Assembly: GCA_014728295.1 (NCBI GenBank)
Contig: WJLW01000053.1
Location: forward strand, 1-64,000
DNA: 64,000 nt
Source of the DNA: Chitinivibrionales bacterium
GTDB taxonomy: Bacteria > Fibrobacterota > Chitinivibrionia > Chitinivibrionales > WJKA01
Direction: 5' to 3'
The notes beneath the pieces are model-generated. The model was given only the letters and a program-made list of their open reading frames with translations, was not told the origin of the DNA and did not search any database. The position numbers were made by a program, and so were the translations under genes. Positions 17,698 to 26,761 of the stretch are shown piece by piece (position 1 is the stretch's first letter; each line of letters begins with the position of its first letter).

Positions 17698-18402
17698 CTA
17701 ATCTCGAGATGTTTTGGCCGGACCCGATCCGGCATCGCTGGCCTCGGTACCGAAGCGGTAATTGCCCATGATACCGGCAAATCCGCTGTTGTCGGCCTGC
17801 AGGTTATTGACCAGAATATCAGGATAGAGTACGACATGAATCAGGCTTTTCTGGCCACGTCCGCTAATTGTTACATGAATTTTACGGTCGTTGGCCTGGG
17901 AAAGTCCCTGCGTTGCCAGCTCCGAGTAATTTTTCATTCTACCGTCTTTCTTGCCCAGTTGCAAAACGCTTGACCAGTTCTTGCCGTCTTGTGAAATGCG
18001 CACATCGGCATACGTTCGGTTGCCGCCCGAACCGGACATGACATACCACCCTTTGAGTGGTCCGCCTGCTTTTTTAACCTGATGAGGCACAGGAGTATAA
18101 TTATTCGATCGAGCGTTTGCCACCCGCGAGTACGGCCACCGTTTTTCTCCGTCGAACACATTGCTTTGTGCAAAAGAGAATTCAGCAAACTCGTCATGCT
18201 GAGCCTGCCAGGTGACTAAAACATTCCCATTTTTAAGCGCGGTCATGCCACCTTCGTGATTGTAGCCCAGGTTCACGATTGATACGACATTTTCCTGCAC
18301 AATCGCCTGAGTTCTTCCGGTGTGCTTCATCGTCTGAGCGTACAATCCGGTAATCGAGGCCAAGAGCACAACTACTGGAATTCCTGCTTTCTTTTTGAGC
18401 AT
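17698..18402 (-). CDS. Putative secreted protein with sialidase/BNR-like repeats
   Basis: A 234-residue exported protein. From the ATG at 18402 it begins MLKKKAGIPVVVLLASITGLYAQ, a good signal peptide. The mature part has beta-propeller-like motifs (NGNVLVTWQAQHDEFAE, ADVRISQDGKNWSSV) reminiscent of BNR/sialidase-type blades, but it is too short for a full propeller. A TTG start 30 nt upstream is also in frame but has AGGAG directly abutting it, so start choice is uncertain. No catalytic motif is visible. It may be a small exo-protein or a truncated propeller. Confidence 0.6.
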   Translation of the reverse strand: MLKKKAGIPVVVLLASITGLYAQTMKHTGRTQAIVQENVVSIVNLGYNHEGGMTALKNGNVLVTWQAQHDEFAEFSFAQSNVFDGEKRWPYSRVANARSNNYTPVPHQVKKAGGPLKGWYVMSGSGGNRTYADVRISQDGKNWSSVLQLGKKDGRMKNYSELATQGLSQANDRKIHVTISGRGQKSLIHVVLYPDILVNNLQADNSGFAGIMGNYRFGTEASDAGSGPAKTSRD

Positions 18403-18837
18403 GTGTGTGATATATAATGCGTCATGGCACAACTCCTGAAGCGGTTAAATTGAAATGACACTTAAAAACAGGCTGATTTACTGTTAGTATATGCGCTATC
18501 TGTAGATTCTCGTATTAATATAGGGGTAAGCCGCAACAACATCCCGGCTATATTATCGCTTTATAATAAAGAAAACTCAAACTCATCAAACTTAATTTGA
18601 CAGGCTGTACACCGTTTCAAAAAAACGTCACCCAGCAAACAGGCAAGGTAGAATGCTGCATATTCCGTAAGTTCAATGCATTGGGCGCTATTACAGGCTG
18701 TATTGGAATACAGCAGGCATGGAGCAGTCCGGTTCCATCTGTAATTAAATCAATCCTTTCCCGACAACAAAGAGTATGGCATGTCGCTTGCGTTTTAACA
18801 CTAAAGGATAAATCCACCTGTTCCGAAGGGGTTTCAA
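18403..18837. other. Intergenic region with a LexA-box-like palindrome
   Basis: A 435-bp divergent region between two exported-protein genes. It contains no convincing gene. At 18698-18713 lies CTGTATTGGAATACAG, a palindrome fitting CTG-N10-CAG. The lipoprotein gene to the right has an AAGGGG ribosome site. I see no strong sigma70 promoter. Confidence 0.5.
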
Positions 18838-20163
18838 ATGAAAAAAACGCTGACCATCCCTGAAATTTTCCTCCCGGCTATCGCGGCACTTTTCTTGGCG
18901 TCCTGCTTTGACTCGCCGACTTCGCCGGACACCGACGGCGCCGGCAACACGGAATGCGGACCAACGTATGCAGTCTTTTGCGCGGACACCTTGACCGACG
19001 GGAATGGCGCCGAGTATGTGGCAGTGTGGGACCCCGACAACCGTTACTTTTTCGAATTGACCTATGAGAATGACACATTGTCAAGCAGCGCCTCGTACTG
19101 GCATGTTTACAACAGCATGCTGCGGGACAGTATCGTGTATTGGCTCAGTACATTCTCCAATCAGGATACCGCCTGGCACGGCTATGCCGTTTACGAATAC
19201 GACGGCAACGACAGCTTGAAAACAATCACCCTGTTTGACGCCACCGGCCGTCCATACGAAGTACAAAAGTACAACGGCGCCGGTAGCCTTGTGGCAAAGG
19301 GAGATCCGGGCTGCGGCATCCTTTCACCGGATTCATGCAGCGATACTGTTTACGTTGTCGATCAATGGGGCGATACGGTAACAATTCACAGAACCTGGGA
19401 TCCCCAAACGCGGGCGCTCACGGAAACAGGCTATTCCTTTGGCTATATCAACAATGAATATTCTTTTATTCATGTCTACGATGCGCAGTACCGCGACAGT
19501 ATCGTTTACTGGGTCGACTACGTTGATCAGGACGGCAACATCACTGTATCGGGGTGGGGGGAATATGACTACGACAATCAGGGCAACCTGATCCGTATCG
19601 AAAATTACAACGAATTTGATGAGAACATGTATGGCTGGACTGAGTATGATACGGCAGGCAACCTTAAGGCTCAAATGGAAGACGGCTGGGTCACCGAATA
19701 CAACGACAGCCTGCAACCTCTCAAACAATATTTCGAAGGAACGAATGATACAACCCATTATTTCTACAACGACACCGGCAAGCTGATCGAGGAACGTTCG
19801 ATGCGCGACAACGTCATCTCTTACCAAACGCTCTTCGGACAATACGACAGCGGTTTTGTGCAAATTTACAAAAAGTACGACTCGACCGGCACAATCCAGA
19901 ACAGCAATTATTATGATGCAAACTACCGGCTTGGCCGTAAAGAGACCTATGCCGGCGGCGCTCTTGCGTCAATCGAAATTTACACATACAAAGACTCGTC
20001 AAGCTATACGAAAGAGCGTACCGATATCTATGACGGCAATTGGAACCTGCAGTTGACATACTATCATGACGATACGGGATATATCGTTCAGCAACAGGTG
20101 GTGGGGGATACTGTGGTCGATTGTCTGAAGCCGATTTCGCGTGATTCGTGCGCCACGCTCTGA
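18838..20163 (+). CDS. Lipoprotein with RHS/YD-like tandem repeats
   Basis: A 441-residue predicted lipoprotein. The signal ends LFLASC, with C23 as lipid anchor, followed by a short Ser/Thr/Asp linker. The rest is a chain of aromatic, Asp/Asn/Gly-rich strands such as YEYDGNDSLKTITLFDATG, YDYDNQGNLIRIENYNEFDE and EYDTAGNLKAQMED, like the YD repeats of RHS and teneurin proteins. Two longer blocks look duplicated (HVYNSMLRDSIVYW and HVYDAQYRDSIVYW). There is no C-terminal toxin domain. It is probably a surface beta-sheet protein; function unknown. Confidence 0.75.
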   Translation: MKKTLTIPEIFLPAIAALFLASCFDSPTSPDTDGAGNTECGPTYAVFCADTLTDGNGAEYVAVWDPDNRYFFELTYENDTLSSSASYWHVYNSMLRDSIVYWLSTFSNQDTAWHGYAVYEYDGNDSLKTITLFDATGRPYEVQKYNGAGSLVAKGDPGCGILSPDSCSDTVYVVDQWGDTVTIHRTWDPQTRALTETGYSFGYINNEYSFIHVYDAQYRDSIVYWVDYVDQDGNITVSGWGEYDYDNQGNLIRIENYNEFDENMYGWTEYDTAGNLKAQMEDGWVTEYNDSLQPLKQYFEGTNDTTHYFYNDTGKLIEERSMRDNVISYQTLFGQYDSGFVQIYKKYDSTGTIQNSNYYDANYRLGRKETYAGGALASIEIYTYKDSSSYTKERTDIYDGNWNLQLTYYHDDTGYIVQQQVVGDTVVDCLKPISRDSCATL

Positions 20164-20215
20164 GCATGTCCGGGGCGACATTGCTGAAAACCTGCATTTT
20201 TATTGCCTGGCAGCA

Positions 20216-23200
20216 TCAACGGGCATTTCTAAAATCGACAGTGACAAATGATTGACCGATGCGCTGGTTTTCAAAGCAGAGACGCACCCAGGCTTCTGAG
20301 CGGGCCGTTCGAGAGATGCGTACTTCGTCAAGGAAGCCCTCATAAAATCGATCTTTATCAAAATCCGAGCGACCGCCAAGAATAACTGGATAGCGCGGGT
20401 CAAAGAAATCGCCCCCGCGTTCCGCATTCTGAGCACGCAAAATCCCATCAATAAAAATGCTGGCGCCCTCTCCCTCTTTCACGGTAATCGCATACAAATG
20501 CCATTTATTGTCAAAGATGTCAGCCACGTAAGCATCCAGCCCCACCGTTGAAGGCAAAGGATCATTTTCATCTATAATGCCGGTGCGAATAATGCCATTG
20601 GATGCCGAATAGTAAATGTTGAGGCTCTGGTTGACATTATAATCGGCATGACTGAACATATATTGATACCCGCTCTGGGCAGGCGGCTTCTTTGCTCTGA
20701 ACCAAAAGCTGATCGTGAATTCATCCCCATAATAGAAATCGGGAATAGCAACGACATCCGAATCCCCGCCAAAAAAATCCGCTCCGCCTATCAGACCTGC
20801 GGTATCTGTTGTCCCATTTCCGCCATCCTGAAAATGAGCCGGCGTCGCGTTTCGGCCGATTCCGGTTGCGTCAAGGTGCGCGCCGCTATCGCGATCCTCA
20901 GGCGTTTCGTTCAGATGCCACACGCCGCCATACGAGCTGAACAAAGGATGAAATACTTTGCTGCCGTCGGATGAATCCTCAGCCGCGCTACGTCCCCAGA
21001 ACATGAGAATGTGTTGCGCATCGTTGTCGGGCAGTATTCTGTTAACCAGCACCCAGATGTCGGCGCGCCGGTTGTCGTAATCCCACCGTTCGATTTCGAA
21101 CGGAATGGCGACGCTGCTGAAGGTGCTGAAGCGCAGGTCGCCGCCGTCCTGACGCGCTGCATCGAAATCAAAATTATCTTTGTTCAATCGAACCAGCACC
21201 GGAAAACGCGTCAGCTCCGATGTTTGGTAGGCCCCGGTGCGCGTCGTGTTGAGGTACACTGGCATGAAGTGACTCCATTGAGCAAAGGGAGATTTTGTCT
21301 GCTCATTGTCATGAATGGTGCAGGTGTGCTCAAACGGCGCGGTAATATTCACTTTGAACAGCTTATCGACCATGACTATCGTCAGCACTTCATCGCGTTC
21401 GTACAGACTGTCATTGACAATCGGGATAACAAAGGTTTTCACTGAGTCGCCAATGTCAAAATCCAGCCGGGTAGGGGTCGGTAGTTGAATATCGTTGCTG
21501 TCGGCGGTGGATCGTGCATAATCAACTACGAAATCAACCGAAACAGCCGCAGTGGCCGGCCGCGAGAGCGCTACGGATATTTCGCACGCGTCATTCGCTT
21601 CATTGCAGGAGGAACTGGCGTTGACCAGAGAAGCGCCGAGTGCTCCCGTACCGGTCCCGCTTGTATCGGCCTTATGCACTGCAAAATAAACGGTCGTATC
21701 CCGTAATTGCAGTTGGTCATTCATCGTAAAACGCACGGCAATCTGTTTATTGATTTCGGCCCGTCGCGGCGTCAGCGTAAAGAGGCCATTTGGACCGACT
21801 GTGATTTCGGTCGTATCGCCGGTGTAGAATGCAACCGCGCTCAGGATGACGGAATCTCCGTCGGCATCTGCATATTTCAGGCTGTCAAGGTGATTTGAAT
21901 CCGCCGCAATGCTGGAGAACTGCGGTACATGCGTAAACACTGGCAGGTTATTATGATACACAATCACCGATTTGGTTATCGATTTGCCGGCAGCGTTCCG
22001 TGCCGTCACCATAATTTCGTTGCCTTCGGCAATGTGCTGCAATTGCAAGGTATCCACATAGCGATGAGCGCCGATATCCTGCGCGGCTCTTCCGTTTATC
22101 CTAACGGTGCTGATGCTGCCGTGGTTATCGACGGCGAGCACTTCAATCGGGAGTATGAGCGACCGGGTAAAATAGGGCTTTCCATCCAGCAGTACCGCAG
22201 AGCTTTTGACATATACAATTTCCGGGTTGCCGGAATCAAGACTCGGTTTGGTGTAGAAATACCAGATCGTATCCGTTTCAAGCGCGGGATCGCTTGCAGA
22301 AACGTTGTCGTACAGTGACAGATAATAGACGGTCAGGGAATCATCAGCCTTGATCACATGTTCCCAGTAGGGCTTCTGGGAGCTGATTGACAACGGTCCG
22401 GCGTAGGCCTGTTTTCCGCGAGGCGCCTTCTTGTCGATAAACACAGAGTAGTTTTCGGCAGTATCCAGACCCGTTGCCACCCCGCGCACCAGCACCGAAT
22501 CGATCTCGCTATTGACCGTATCGTGCGAGGGCGAGATTCTTGCAAGCGCGGGCGCGGCAGTTGATACCGGTGCAGTCCCGTAAAAGATGGTAAATGAATC
22601 GCTGATGCTGTTGTAATGAGCATCCTCGGCATAAACGGCAACGATCAGTATATTATCGGCAGCAAAATCGGCTGCCTCATAATTTTTGACCGCTTCTATG
22701 GCGCCGGATCCGCTAACAACCGCATCATCAAAGGGCCGATTGTTGGCCAGATAGGTCGTGACCGAAGAAAACTCATCCCGAATGCGCACCCGGAATGCAA
22801 GCGGAGTCGAATTGGTAATGATAAACCGGGAAGAAACGGTATCGTTCAAAGCGGTTATAACCGGCGGTGTCAAATCGGCAATCGATAGGTTGAAGAGGCG
22901 AGCCGGTGACTGATGCCCTCCTGCCCGGACATACAAGCGCCCGATTCCGCTCTGATATGATTTGTCAAAAAGCACGACGGCTTCATTGGTATCCTGGATA
23001 AACTCACGGTTATGGGGAAATTCCCAGACGTATTGCACCTTATCGGTGACCCCGGGAGTGGCGAGTTGTGCCGTTTCACCGTAGCGTCGAGTGATATCTT
23101 TCTGATCAAGCGGCGAGGTGCAATACAGCGTGGCCGACTGACTGACTTTGGAACCGTCGGTCAGGTAAGTAGTCAGCGTGATCTGCTGATGACCGGTATC

Positions 23201-23503
23201 AAAAAACGACACCGTGAAATCGGTGCTGTCGCCTCCCCGGCGGACACGGGATTCCGACTCAAAGCGATTATCGTCGGCAGCCATTTTGAAGCTGTCGATA
23301 AACGCGGCGAGCAGGACAGTGCCTTCAAGCTCGAGGGTTTGAAATATTTCAACGGTATCACCATCCAACTCGGACAGCCCGGACACCTTGACTTGCGCAA
23401 GCTCCTGCCGAATGTAAGGGTTTTCCGGCTCAAAGCAGGAAACGCTCAGCATAAGAATCAATACGGGGAGATAGAAGAGTGTTCTTTGCAAAAATGGCCA
23501 CAT
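20216..23503 (-). CDS. Large surface lipoprotein with Calx-beta, DUF2341 and LamG domains
   Basis: A 1095-residue lipoprotein (signal ending LSVSC, lipidated C23). The N-terminal half contains several Ig/cadherin-like beta domains (about 30-620). A Calx-beta-like domain spans about 630-745, a DUF2341 region about 755-865 (LMFWGRSAAEDSSDGSKVFH), and a concanavalin/LamG-type lectin domain about 880-1090 (GGVWHLNE, FTISFWFRA, IFIDGILRA, LDEVRISRTARS). This architecture suggests carbohydrate or surface binding at the outer membrane. AAGGAA precedes the ATG. It is the last gene of a three-gene run after the kinase and the beta-helix protein, with 24 bp to the previous stop. Confidence 0.85.
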   Translation of the reverse strand: MWPFLQRTLFYLPVLILMLSVSCFEPENPYIRQELAQVKVSGLSELDGDTVEIFQTLELEGTVLLAAFIDSFKMAADDNRFESESRVRRGGDSTDFTVSFFDTGHQQITLTTYLTDGSKVSQSATLYCTSPLDQKDITRRYGETAQLATPGVTDKVQYVWEFPHNREFIQDTNEAVVLFDKSYQSGIGRLYVRAGGHQSPARLFNLSIADLTPPVITALNDTVSSRFIITNSTPLAFRVRIRDEFSSVTTYLANNRPFDDAVVSGSGAIEAVKNYEAADFAADNILIVAVYAEDAHYNSISDSFTIFYGTAPVSTAAPALARISPSHDTVNSEIDSVLVRGVATGLDTAENYSVFIDKKAPRGKQAYAGPLSISSQKPYWEHVIKADDSLTVYYLSLYDNVSASDPALETDTIWYFYTKPSLDSGNPEIVYVKSSAVLLDGKPYFTRSLILPIEVLAVDNHGSISTVRINGRAAQDIGAHRYVDTLQLQHIAEGNEIMVTARNAAGKSITKSVIVYHNNLPVFTHVPQFSSIAADSNHLDSLKYADADGDSVILSAVAFYTGDTTEITVGPNGLFTLTPRRAEINKQIAVRFTMNDQLQLRDTTVYFAVHKADTSGTGTGALGASLVNASSSCNEANDACEISVALSRPATAAVSVDFVVDYARSTADSNDIQLPTPTRLDFDIGDSVKTFVIPIVNDSLYERDEVLTIVMVDKLFKVNITAPFEHTCTIHDNEQTKSPFAQWSHFMPVYLNTTRTGAYQTSELTRFPVLVRLNKDNFDFDAARQDGGDLRFSTFSSVAIPFEIERWDYDNRRADIWVLVNRILPDNDAQHILMFWGRSAAEDSSDGSKVFHPLFSSYGGVWHLNETPEDRDSGAHLDATGIGRNATPAHFQDGGNGTTDTAGLIGGADFFGGDSDVVAIPDFYYGDEFTISFWFRAKKPPAQSGYQYMFSHADYNVNQSLNIYYSASNGIIRTGIIDENDPLPSTVGLDAYVADIFDNKWHLYAITVKEGEGASIFIDGILRAQNAERGGDFFDPRYPVILGGRSDFDKDRFYEGFLDEVRISRTARSEAWVRLCFENQRIGQSFVTVDFRNAR

Positions 23504-23527
23504 AAGATTTCCTTGGGGGCTCCGCCG

Positions 23528-24442
23528 TCAGAATTTCAGCGTGATCATAAATCCGGTAGCGCTGAGCAGGGCAAGTCCGTAGCCGGCAGCCATCAAGCTT
23601 AAGTTTTTATCTTTTTCTTCTTTAGCATCCTGCCAGTCTTTATTGGTATAGCTTGACAAGTTCTGGTCATCAGGATCAGATATATCTTTGAGATAACGAT
23701 ATGCATCCGTAAATTCGGGAGTCTGATAGGCGGCAATTGCTCCACCGGCTAATGCAAGGGTGATTAGCGAAACCCGCAATCCGATAATCGAGTTTTTAGA
23801 GGCGGCAGCAGTATCTGCTTCAGTACCCGATTGTGCCGCCTTTTTTATGCCGGCCTGTCTTTTTTCATTGCCGTGAGCATGAGAATAGGGTATTTCATCG
23901 ACGTTTTGTTTCACCCCTTCAATAACCAGATCGGATTTACCATTGAGGTGGAAAGCACAGTTTTCGATGACGATATGCCTGGTTATGCTGTTTATGCCAT
24001 AGAGCGAATACTTTACCGCGCAAAACCGGAATTCGGTGCCGACCGCGTTTCTGTTGACGACAATGCCGTTCCAGTCGTACTGAGCAGCCTCGATCTGCGC
24101 CCGGGGATTGTGCTTATTGTCGTTCTCTGAAGTAAAGATGACCGGACGCTTTTCATCGCCGCGTGCCAGCAACACGCCGTGGACGTTCAGTCCGGTAAAA
24201 TTTTTGAACAAAAACACGACTCCCGGCTCGATTGTGACATTCTCGCCGGGAGCAACCTCGATATCTGCCGTGACCAGATAAGGCTTGTCGGCTTGTTTGA
24301 CGACCGCGGGCAATTTGCCGCTCAGGGGTATAGCCTGCTCCTGAGCGCGTGCTTCACCGCACAGGCCGGACAGCACTGCGGCGCACACTACGAGTATGTT
24401 CATATCGGCAAACAGGTTATGGTGGATATAAAGCCGGTACAC
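23528..24442 (-). CDS. Exported protein with beta-helix N-terminal part and C-terminal membrane segments
   Basis: A 304-residue protein whose best start may be GTG at 24442 (GGGAAGAG 7 nt upstream); an internal ATG at 24403 would give a tidier signal peptide beginning MNILVVCAAVLSGLCGEARA. Residues about 45-185 resemble a right-handed beta-helix (VAPGENVTIEPGVVFLFKN, NVHGVLLARG, IVIENCAFHLNG), as in many surface proteins of this lineage. A low-complexity linker leads to two hydrophobic segments (about 220-240 and 280-300), possibly membrane helices. It is encoded 34 bp after the Ser/Thr kinase gene and 24 bp before the LamG lipoprotein gene. Function unknown. Confidence 0.7.
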   Translation of the reverse strand: MYRLYIHHNLFADMNILVVCAAVLSGLCGEARAQEQAIPLSGKLPAVVKQADKPYLVTADIEVAPGENVTIEPGVVFLFKNFTGLNVHGVLLARGDEKRPVIFTSENDNKHNPRAQIEAAQYDWNGIVVNRNAVGTEFRFCAVKYSLYGINSITRHIVIENCAFHLNGKSDLVIEGVKQNVDEIPYSHAHGNEKRQAGIKKAAQSGTEADTAAASKNSIIGLRVSLITLALAGGAIAAYQTPEFTDAYRYLKDISDPDDQNLSSYTNKDWQDAKEEKDKNLSLMAAGYGLALLSATGFMITLKF

Positions 24443-24475
24443 GATAAATCTCTTCCCGCCGCCTACTGGTGCAGG

Positions 24476-26437
24476 CTAGTCACTGCGGCTGTTTTGGTTA
24501 ATATTGCGAATTGCCAGGTTGGCTTCCTTGAATGCAGCATGCGATTGAGCATTGCGCAGGGCATATTTGATATCAAACCATGCATCCAGAGCGTCCTTTT
24601 TGTGCTGCTCGGTTGGTTGAGCAAAAAAACGGCTTGATAAACAGCGTCCCCGCCAGAGCCGTATCTGCATGCGGGCATCAGCGCCGTCCAGCAAGTGAGC
24701 CGGAGCGGCAGCCGCCAGGTCGAGCTGTTTAAGCGCCTCGGTGATTCGTTTTCTTGTGTATAGTAATTGTGCATAAGCAAGATGGTATTCGGCATCATTG
24801 AAAGAAAATTGCCGAAAGTAAACGTCATCGAGTTTCCCGACGCCGCGACTCGCCCGAAGATGATAGACGAGCGCGGCATTTGATGATGCCTGGTTGGGCC
24901 CCATCTCCGAAAATGCAAGCAGGGCGTCGTCATACTTGCGCCGTGCAACCGCCTTTTCCATGATGGCAAGCAGATTCGTTTCGTCATACCTCTGCCACAT
25001 TGCTTCGAGGGGAGATTCATCCTGAGTTTCGGCCGCTTTTTTAGAAGGCAGGGATAAATCGCTTGCCGCCTGGAAGGCAACTTCCCTTTCAGGCTCTGCA
25101 GACTTGCGCGCGGGAACGGTTGCTTTGCGTTGCGGTTCAGGCGGCTGCTTTTGTGACATCACCTTTTTCCGCGGAACTGTCGATCTGTTTTTGCCGGCAA
25201 CAGGAGGGGATGGTCGTTTGGCTACGGCTTGTTCTTTGAAAACTTTTTCGGGTGGCGGTGTGAGGGGCCCCGACTCCCTGCTTATGCCCTGCCCTGGTTT
25301 CGGCGGCCGCTCCTCCAAGCTACTCGTCAAGCTGGTAGCAATCACGGCAAACCCGGCAATTCCCAGTACCAGTGCCGCCAGTAGCGGCGCCGGCCACTTT
25401 TTGTGTCGCAGGGAAATAATTTTCTTTTCGTCGGTTTGATTTTGGATATAGAAGCTGACCACTTCGTCCGGCGTCAGCGGAGTGATGCGCCGATGAATAT
25501 ATTCCAGCTCTTGTATGATATCCTGCATATCGTCCGGTCGCCTGGACGCCCCAATTGACATGCATTTGTGTACGAGTTTTTTCAGTCTCGCCGGAATCTT
25601 CAAATCCAATCTGCCCAGCGGTTCAAAACTGTTGGACATGCGCGCCGGGATCAGTTTGGCAACGTTCACATCGGGAAAAGCCTTGAATCCCGAAAGCATC
25701 TCATAGACAACGCAGCCAAAGGAAAAAATATCGGCGCGTACATCAAGCTCCTTGCCTTCGAGTTGTTCCGGAGATACATACTGCATTGACCCGACAATAT
25801 TGCCCTCAACCGTATGCATCGAAACGCGGGTGGGAGTTGCTATCCCGAAATCAGACAACTTCACCTTGCCGCTGTGAGCACACAGAATATTGGCCGGTTT
25901 CAGGTCGCGGTGCAAAATGCCTTTGTAGGTCTTGCCGTTGATCTGATATTTATGACCATGCGTGTATTTAAGCGCTTTAGCGATGATAAGTGAGACGGCC
26001 GTGCAAAATTCTAAAGGAAGTGCGCCGCTTTTATCGATTAGTGTTTCCAGCGAGATGCCGTCGACAATCTCCATTTCGATATAGGGCAGACCATTCCAGA
26101 GTCCGACGGCATGAATATCAATTATATTGGGATGGCTGAGCTGGGCCGTTATTTTAATTTCGTTATCAAAGCGATTGCGATTTTCGGAAGTATAGTTCGG
26201 TTTCAGCAGCTTAACGGCCCGTTTCACTTCAAGTTGCTTGTTGTAGATTTCATATACTACAGAAACACCGCCTTCGCCCAGAATTTTCGCAATCGTGCCT
26301 GATCCCAGCCGGATCGGCTTGCTTCCGTCAGGCAACACCACCAGATCGGCAGTATCCTGGAAAGCAATCAAATCCATTGGTTTTATAGCATTTTGGTCAG
26401 ATTGAGACAAAACAAGCACCTTTGCACGATACTGCAC
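24476..26437 (-). CDS. Membrane Ser/Thr protein kinase with C-terminal TPR-like tail
   Basis: A 653-residue Hanks-type kinase. The kinase domain spans about 48-320 with G-loop GEGGVSVVYE, ATP lysine K76 (RAVKLL), HRDLKPANIL at 176-185, DFG at 196-198 and SPEQ in place of APE. A predicted transmembrane helix lies at about 355-375, followed by a Pro/Lys/Glu-rich linker (about 380-480) and a helical TPR-like region (about 480-640). Topology suggests an outside-facing tail. The gene heads an operon with a beta-helix protein and a LamG lipoprotein, so it may control envelope functions. The start is uncertain: GTG at 26437 lacks a good ribosome site, while an in-frame TTG at 26410 has AAGGTG upstream. 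Confidence 0.9.
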   Translation of the reverse strand: MQYRAKVLVLSQSDQNAIKPMDLIAFQDTADLVVLPDGSKPIRLGSGTIAKILGEGGVSVVYEIYNKQLEVKRAVKLLKPNYTSENRNRFDNEIKITAQLSHPNIIDIHAVGLWNGLPYIEMEIVDGISLETLIDKSGALPLEFCTAVSLIIAKALKYTHGHKYQINGKTYKGILHRDLKPANILCAHSGKVKLSDFGIATPTRVSMHTVEGNIVGSMQYVSPEQLEGKELDVRADIFSFGCVVYEMLSGFKAFPDVNVAKLIPARMSNSFEPLGRLDLKIPARLKKLVHKCMSIGASRRPDDMQDIIQELEYIHRRITPLTPDEVVSFYIQNQTDEKKIISLRHKKWPAPLLAALVLGIAGFAVIATSLTSSLEERPPKPGQGISRESGPLTPPPEKVFKEQAVAKRPSPPVAGKNRSTVPRKKVMSQKQPPEPQRKATVPARKSAEPEREVAFQAASDLSLPSKKAAETQDESPLEAMWQRYDETNLLAIMEKAVARRKYDDALLAFSEMGPNQASSNAALVYHLRASRGVGKLDDVYFRQFSFNDAEYHLAYAQLLYTRKRITEALKQLDLAAAAPAHLLDGADARMQIRLWRGRCLSSRFFAQPTEQHKKDALDAWFDIKYALRNAQSHAAFKEANLAIRNINQNSRSD

Positions 26438-26761
26438 TTTTCACCAGCCCTGCGTTGTTACCCCGGAAGCACATAACTTGTAAGCACAGAGATTTGGCTC
26501 TACTCCGCAGCTATATTGCAGGAAATTGCACGAAAACGGCGAGTAGAAACCCAACTAGTCTATAATATAATAAATTACAGAGAATATGCCCGGATTAATA
26601 GCGCCCCTCTGCCCTCCCCGCGGCAAAAATTTGCCGACGCAATTAGGCTCATTTTTGTGTTGCTCTATTTTGACAAGTAGCGTATAATTTAGGGCAATTG
26701 CAGGCTAGGTTGCTCTAACTCCACACCTATTCAGGTTTGCCTGCAAACCGAAGAGCCACTC
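26438..26761. other. Divergent intergenic region
   Basis: The 324 bp between the divergent kinase and rhomboid genes hold the rhomboid promoter described separately and an A/T-rich stretch near 26560-26585 that may serve the kinase gene. No gene or stable hairpin was found. Confidence 0.5.
26660..26688 (+). promoter_or_regulatory. Predicted sigma70-like promoter of the rhomboid gene
   Basis: TTGCTC (26660-26665) and a perfect TATAAT (26683-26688) with a 17-bp spacer lie 73 bp upstream of the rhomboid start. The -35 match is weak, the -10 match perfect. Confidence 0.55.

Noticed and set aside
26671-26688. TTGACA directly before TATAAT near the rhomboid gene as a canonical promoter
   Set aside because: Only 7 bp separate the two hexamers, too few for sigma70; the 17-bp-spaced TTGCTC was used instead.
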